From NCBI GenBank assembly GCA_948745425.1, contig CAPZDM010000068.1, forward strand, positions 1-7,709: DNA of 7,709 bases, read 5' to 3'. The position numbers and the translations under genes are program-made. Under the pieces are notes generated by a model, which saw nothing but the letters and a program-made list of their open reading frames with translations, was not told the DNA's origin and made no database searches. The stretch is from an uncultured Clostridia bacterium (GTDB lineage: Bacteria; Bacillota; Clostridia; TANB77; CAG-508). Position 1 is the first letter of the stretch; each line of letters starts with the position of its first letter. Shown here piece by piece: positions 6,542 through 7,709 of this stretch.

Positions 6542-6564
6542 ATGAACATAAGGAGGTAAAATAA

Positions 6565-6922
6565 ATGGGGAAATATATAATTCAAGGTCGGAAATAGGCT
6601 TTCAGGAGAAGTGAGAGTATCAGGTTCAAAAAATGCAGCATTACCAATTATAGCAGCATGTATCTTAAATGATGGAATTACTGGATTACATAATGTACCA
6701 AATATTTCAGATATAAAAATAATGTTAGAAATTCTTGAAAAATTAGGTTGCAAAATTGAGCATAGTAGTGATAAAATAGTAATAAATTCAAAAGATATAA
6801 CTTCATTTGAGATTCCAGCTGATTTAATGCATAAAATGAGATCATCTGTAAGTATAGTAGGAGCACTAGTAGGAAGGTTTAAAAAATGTAGTTTCACATA
6901 TCCAGGGGGATACGATACTTGA
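6565..6922 (+). pseudogene. murA: Broken 5' fragment of murA (UDP-GlcNAc 1-carboxyvinyltransferase)
   Basis: Intact MurA adds enolpyruvate to UDP-GlcNAc, the first committed step of peptidoglycan synthesis. AGGAGG (6551-6556) and ATG at 6565 start the expected MGKYIIQG, but the frame stops at TAG 6595-6597. Dropping one base near 6589 restores GGNRLSGEVRVSGSKN, so a single inserted base is the likely lesion. The downstream frame (from about 6590) continues with K22 and N23 of the active site, ALPIIAACILN, VPNISDI and HKMRSSVSIVGALVGR (the conserved arginine near 91). It ends at YPGGYDT, stop 6920-6922. Normal MurA has PGGC at this point with the catalytic cysteine (115 in E. coli); here the codon is TAC (Tyr) where TGC is expected. 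About 118 of about 420 residues remain, so the fragment cannot be an active enzyme. A functional murA must exist elsewhere. A sequencing error could explain the frameshift but not the truncation. Confidence 0.9.
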
Positions 6923-6975
6923 TTGATACATCGGACAAGTTCAAGATAAATGAGTGGATACAGGAATTTAAATAA
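6916..6975 (+). pseudogene. Unidentified C-terminal gene scrap fused to the murA break
   Basis: In a different frame from murA, and directly after the point where murA similarity ends, 19 codons read YLIDTSDKFKINEWIQEFK and then TAA. The terminator hairpin at 6985 follows 9 bases later. The protein-like composition, the stop and a correctly placed terminator suggest the tail of another gene joined to murA by a deletion. I do not recognise the parent. It may also be chance. Confidence 0.3.
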
Positions 6976-6984
6976 TAAATATAT

Positions 6985-7019
6985 AAAGCTTTAAGAGTAA
7001 AATCTTAGGGCTTTTTTTT
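6985..7019 (+). terminator. Intrinsic terminator after the murA remnant
   Basis: 6985-6996 pairs with 7003-7014 as a 12-bp stem with two G-T pairs, a GTAAAA loop and a run of eight Ts (7012-7019). It was probably the terminator of the gene whose last codons lie at 6916-6975. Confidence 0.85.
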
Positions 7020-7096
7020 GACTTAATAAAATTATACTAATTTTTATTTTTAAAGCCACAAAATCGAACGTGAGGCGAAAGGAGATGTATAAGAAT

Positions 7097-7627
7097 ATGA
7101 CAACACAAAGATTAAAAGGACTATGGATACCAGCAGAAATTTTATTAAATGAAGAATTATCAGACAAAGAGAAAAAAATACTTGCAATGATTTTATATTT
7201 AAGTGAAGATAGCCAAAAGTGCTTTGCAAGTAATAAGTATATAGCAAATATAGTAAATGTAACAGCAGATAGAGTGTCAAAAATAATAAGTTCTTTAAAA
7301 GAAAAAGAATATATAAGTGTTAAATTAAAATATAAAAAAGATAGCAAAGAAATAGAAGAAAGACAAATTACACCTATAGCCCAAAACATCAATAGGTATA
7401 GTCAAAAATGTCTAGAGGGTATAGACATAAATAACTATTCAGATAGTCAAAAACAACCATACCCTATAGGTGATAATGGCAAAGATATAATAAATAATAT
7501 AAAAAATAAAAAGATATATAACAATGCTTTAAATGGAAATAAGAAATACAAATCAAACTATAAGGGAAGAGAATATACTGACTTTGACTTCACTAAATTA
7601 TATGCAAATGCAAATTCTTATTCATAA
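7097..7627 (+). CDS. Winged-helix protein of phage/plasmid replication type
   Basis: A 176-residue basic protein rich in Lys, Asn, Tyr and Ile. Residues about 1-80 (LKGLWIPAEILLNEELSDKE, then CFASNKYIANIVNV and DRVSKIISSLKEKEYISV) fit the N-terminal helix-turn-helix domain found in many Firmicutes phage, plasmid and conjugative-element replication proteins: an 'LSDKEK' helix, an 'S-N-K-Y-I-A' helix, a recognition helix, and a wing near 70-95. The C-terminal half is low-complexity Asn/Lys and ends in GREYTDFDFTKLYANA. No ATPase motif is seen. The open frame continues upstream to a GTG at 7070 and an ATG at 7085, but AAAGGAG (7078-7084) lies inside or touches those starts. The ATG at 7097, 12 bases after it, is preferred. 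No convincing promoter was found between 7020 and 7077. It could instead be a transcriptional regulator. Confidence 0.7.
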   Translation: MTTQRLKGLWIPAEILLNEELSDKEKKILAMILYLSEDSQKCFASNKYIANIVNVTADRVSKIISSLKEKEYISVKLKYKKDSKEIEERQITPIAQNINRYSQKCLEGIDINNYSDSQKQPYPIGDNGKDIINNIKNKKIYNNALNGNKKYKSNYKGREYTDFDFTKLYANANSYS

Positions 7628-7648
7628 ATACATACATTTGCATATAGT

Positions 7649-7695
7649 AAATCAGCTACTAGAGTAGATAAACTACTTTGGTGGCTGATTTTTTT
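7649..7695 (+). terminator. Long perfect-stem terminator after the winged-helix gene
   Basis: 7649-7667 pairs with 7673-7691 over 19 bp without a mismatch (three G-T pairs), with a 5-base loop ATAAA and Ts to 7695. It lies 21 bases after the stop codon. Confidence 0.9.
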
Positions 7696-7709
7696 CGTTA
7701 AAGTTGTAT

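Noticed and set aside
6193..6564. Open frame overlapping the variable-repeat region whose first part is strongly hydrophobic
   Set aside because: It is the shifted frame of the NNY-rich repeat, where T falls at the second codon position and yields hydrophobic residues by default. There is no ribosome binding site, and it runs through the terminator hairpin.
7070..7096. Earlier in-frame starts for the winged-helix gene (GTG 7070, ATG 7085)
   Set aside because: The only good ribosome binding site (7078-7084) overlaps the first and directly abuts the second, leaving no spacing.
5763..7392. Minus-strand open frames opposite the variable-protein, murA-remnant and winged-helix genes
   Set aside because: Low-complexity Leu/Phe/Ile translations typical of AT-rich antisense, and no start signals.
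1..7709. CRISPR array, tRNA or rRNA genes, insertion-sequence ends, DGR reverse transcriptase or template repeat
   Set aside because: I read both strands for these and found no regular spaced repeats, cloverleaf, transposase, RT motif (YxDD) or adenine-rich copy of the variable repeat.

Overview
This window looks like low-GC Gram-positive (Firmicutes/Clostridia-type) chromosome. The reasons are strong AT richness, A-ending codons (AGA, GGA, GCA, CCA), clear AGGAGG-type ribosome binding sites, U-tailed hairpin terminators, and a housekeeping set of SpoVB/MurJ-like flippase, HU and RecG. An uncultured gut clostridium would fit, but the species cannot be read from the sequence. Every gene I accept is on the + strand.

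Layout: (1) positions 1-173 are AT-rich with a good promoter at 109-137; (2) 174-1811 encodes a MurJ/SpoVB-family flippase; (3) 1985-2260 encodes HU, whose last codons, stop and downstream bases are repeated 79 bp further on, giving two terminators in series; (4) 2374-2609 is intergenic, with a GC-rich palindrome, a strong promoter and a hairpin-rich leader; (5) 2610-2996 encodes a small protein built from two similar halves, closed by a terminator; (6) 3116-5161 encodes full-length RecG; (7) 5271-6317, behind its own promoter, encodes a formylglycine-generating-enzyme/C-type-lectin-like protein whose last ~38 codons look like the variable repeat of a diversity-generating retroelement (DGR); (8) 6565-6922 is a broken murA start with a one-base frameshift, loss of the catalytic cysteine and loss of about 70% of the gene; (9) 7097-7627 encodes a winged-helix protein of phage/plasmid replication type, followed by a long hairpin terminator.

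The left half (flippase, HU, RecG) is ordinary chromosome: envelope or spore-wall precursor export, nucleoid packing, and replication-fork rescue. The right part (5162-7709) looks accessory, with a DGR-type target gene, a decayed gene fragment and a Rep-like gene, each bounded by its own promoter and/or terminator.

The most important observation is the C-terminus of the 348-residue protein. Nineteen codons there form blocks ending only in T or C and differing mainly at positions 1 and 2. This is expected if AAC/AAT codons of a template repeat were mutagenised at adenines during mutagenic retrohoming. No reverse transcriptase or template repeat is visible in the window, so if this is a DGR target it would have to be diversified from elsewhere in the genome.
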